Positions 63,409-64,000 of a stretch of 64,000 nucleotides of DNA are shown piece after piece. A model generated the notes under the pieces. That model saw only the letters and a list, made by a program, of their open reading frames with translations, ran no database searches and was not told where the DNA came from. The DNA lies in NCBI GenBank assembly GCA_000231825.2, contig JH720299.1:997933-1061932 (forward strand), read 5' to 3'. Position 1 is the stretch's first letter. The number at the start of each line of letters is the position of its first letter. The DNA is from Tetrahymena elliotti 4EA. Taxonomy: Eukaryota; Ciliophora; Oligohymenophorea; Hymenostomatida; Tetrahymenidae. Position numbers and translations under genes: made by a program.

Positions 63409-64000
63409 TTTCTTTTTTTTGTTTTAGATATTCTTTATTATTTTAATTAATTAATTATTTATTATTTATTTGCTATTTTTACCTAATTTAATAGTTGATT
63501 TTATAGTCTTTTTTAGCATATTTATTATTGTGGAAGAATTGTTAACCCAGTAACAATCGATTTTAAACAATATGAGCCTAAAAAAAATTTATTCTTTTAT
63601 TTTTAAGATTTAAGTAACACTAAGAATACATCCCTTTATTTTCAACTATTTAATATTAAGAAAGACAATATTTGGGTTTAAAATAAATATAAAATATTAT
63701 GAATTTCCATAAAATTAAAAACAATCCTATTTTTATATAAACTATGTTCGAGACTTCATAATTAGGGAATTCTTAGATTTTCTTTCAATCATGTTTTTTT
63801 GCATATAATTTTTAAAAATGATTTTCCTCTATTGGGTTAAACCAATTTTACTCATGTTGCATATTTATATATATATTTAAAATTAAGATATTGAAGATTC
63901 TTATGTTTTAAAATATTATTTATAAATAAAATGGTAGAAAGAATAAATGAAAGAGACTATTTAAGATAATTTATGATCTAATAAAAATGATCAAGATAAA
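63409..64000 (-). other. 5' flank of the last array copy, to window end
   Basis: Holds the conserved upstream element (63532-63577) and the shared block 63876-63960. No coding frame. Similarity to the flanks of copies 5 and 7 suggests the array may continue beyond the window. Confidence 0.5.
63532..63577 (-). promoter_or_regulatory. Conserved upstream element, copy with start 63408
   Basis: Plus-strand reading: GGAAGAATTGTTAACCCAGTA, ACAATCGATT, TTAAACAATATGAG. It is about 125-170 bp 5' of the ATG and nearly the same as before the start at 52542. Confidence 0.5.

Noticed and set aside
1..64000. tRNA, rRNA, CRISPR or telomeric repeats
   Set aside because: No tRNA B-box-like GGTTCGAATCC with arms, no rRNA-like GC-rich blocks, no regular spaced repeats and no G4T2/C4A2 repeats were seen.

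Overview
The window is nuclear DNA from a ciliate of the Tetrahymena type, probably macronuclear or closely similar sequence. It is extremely AT-rich. Long reading frames appear only when TAA and TAG are read as glutamine and TGA is the only stop. Introns are short, AT-rich GT-AG introns of about 50-200 nt. Exons were joined by hand; for the genes given with exon lists, splice phases and total lengths were checked to be consistent. The exact species cannot be fixed from the sequence alone.

Layout. (1) 1-4220, plus strand: 3' part of a membrane protein gene built from near-identical 98-codon cysteine-rich exons followed by a multi-span C-terminal exon. Two progressively decayed copies follow (to about 7335); the first carries a fragment resembling Tc1/mariner transposase. 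(2) 8609-11641, plus: two paralogous genes with an SRC2-like C2 domain plus a PQGYP-type proline/glutamine tail; one also has a C-terminal zinc-knuckle-like cysteine module. (3) 12401-19972, plus: a 13-exon gene for a 2186-residue secreted or surface protein with a signal peptide and a C-terminal hydrophobic tail. (4) 20455-20554: assembly gap. (5) 21612-23582, minus: a second cysteine-rich, multi-span membrane protein. (6) 24243-25733, minus: a probable coiled-coil protein with an unresolved frame switch.

(7) 26352-63408, minus: a tandem array of one gene family. The members are two-transmembrane proteins of about 700 residues with the same three-exon structure. Seven copies look intact (starts at 28635, 31564, 34999, 43559, 48372, 52542, 63408). 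One is frameshifted by an 11-nt deletion (39657), three are large fragments (35478, 49448, 58779), and at least three are deep relics (about 45.2, 54.95 and 56.7 kb). Spacers are also homologous between copies, so the duplicated unit includes flanking DNA, and a conserved element lies about 110-190 bp upstream of five starts. Three spacers contain islands of unrelated coding-like sequence of higher GC content.

How they fit together: most genes encode surface or membrane-associated proteins (cysteine-rich receptors, a large surface protein, the two-TM family, C2 membrane-binding proteins). The array shows birth-and-death evolution typical of diversifying surface proteins. A joint function is inference only; nothing in the sequence shows a pathway.
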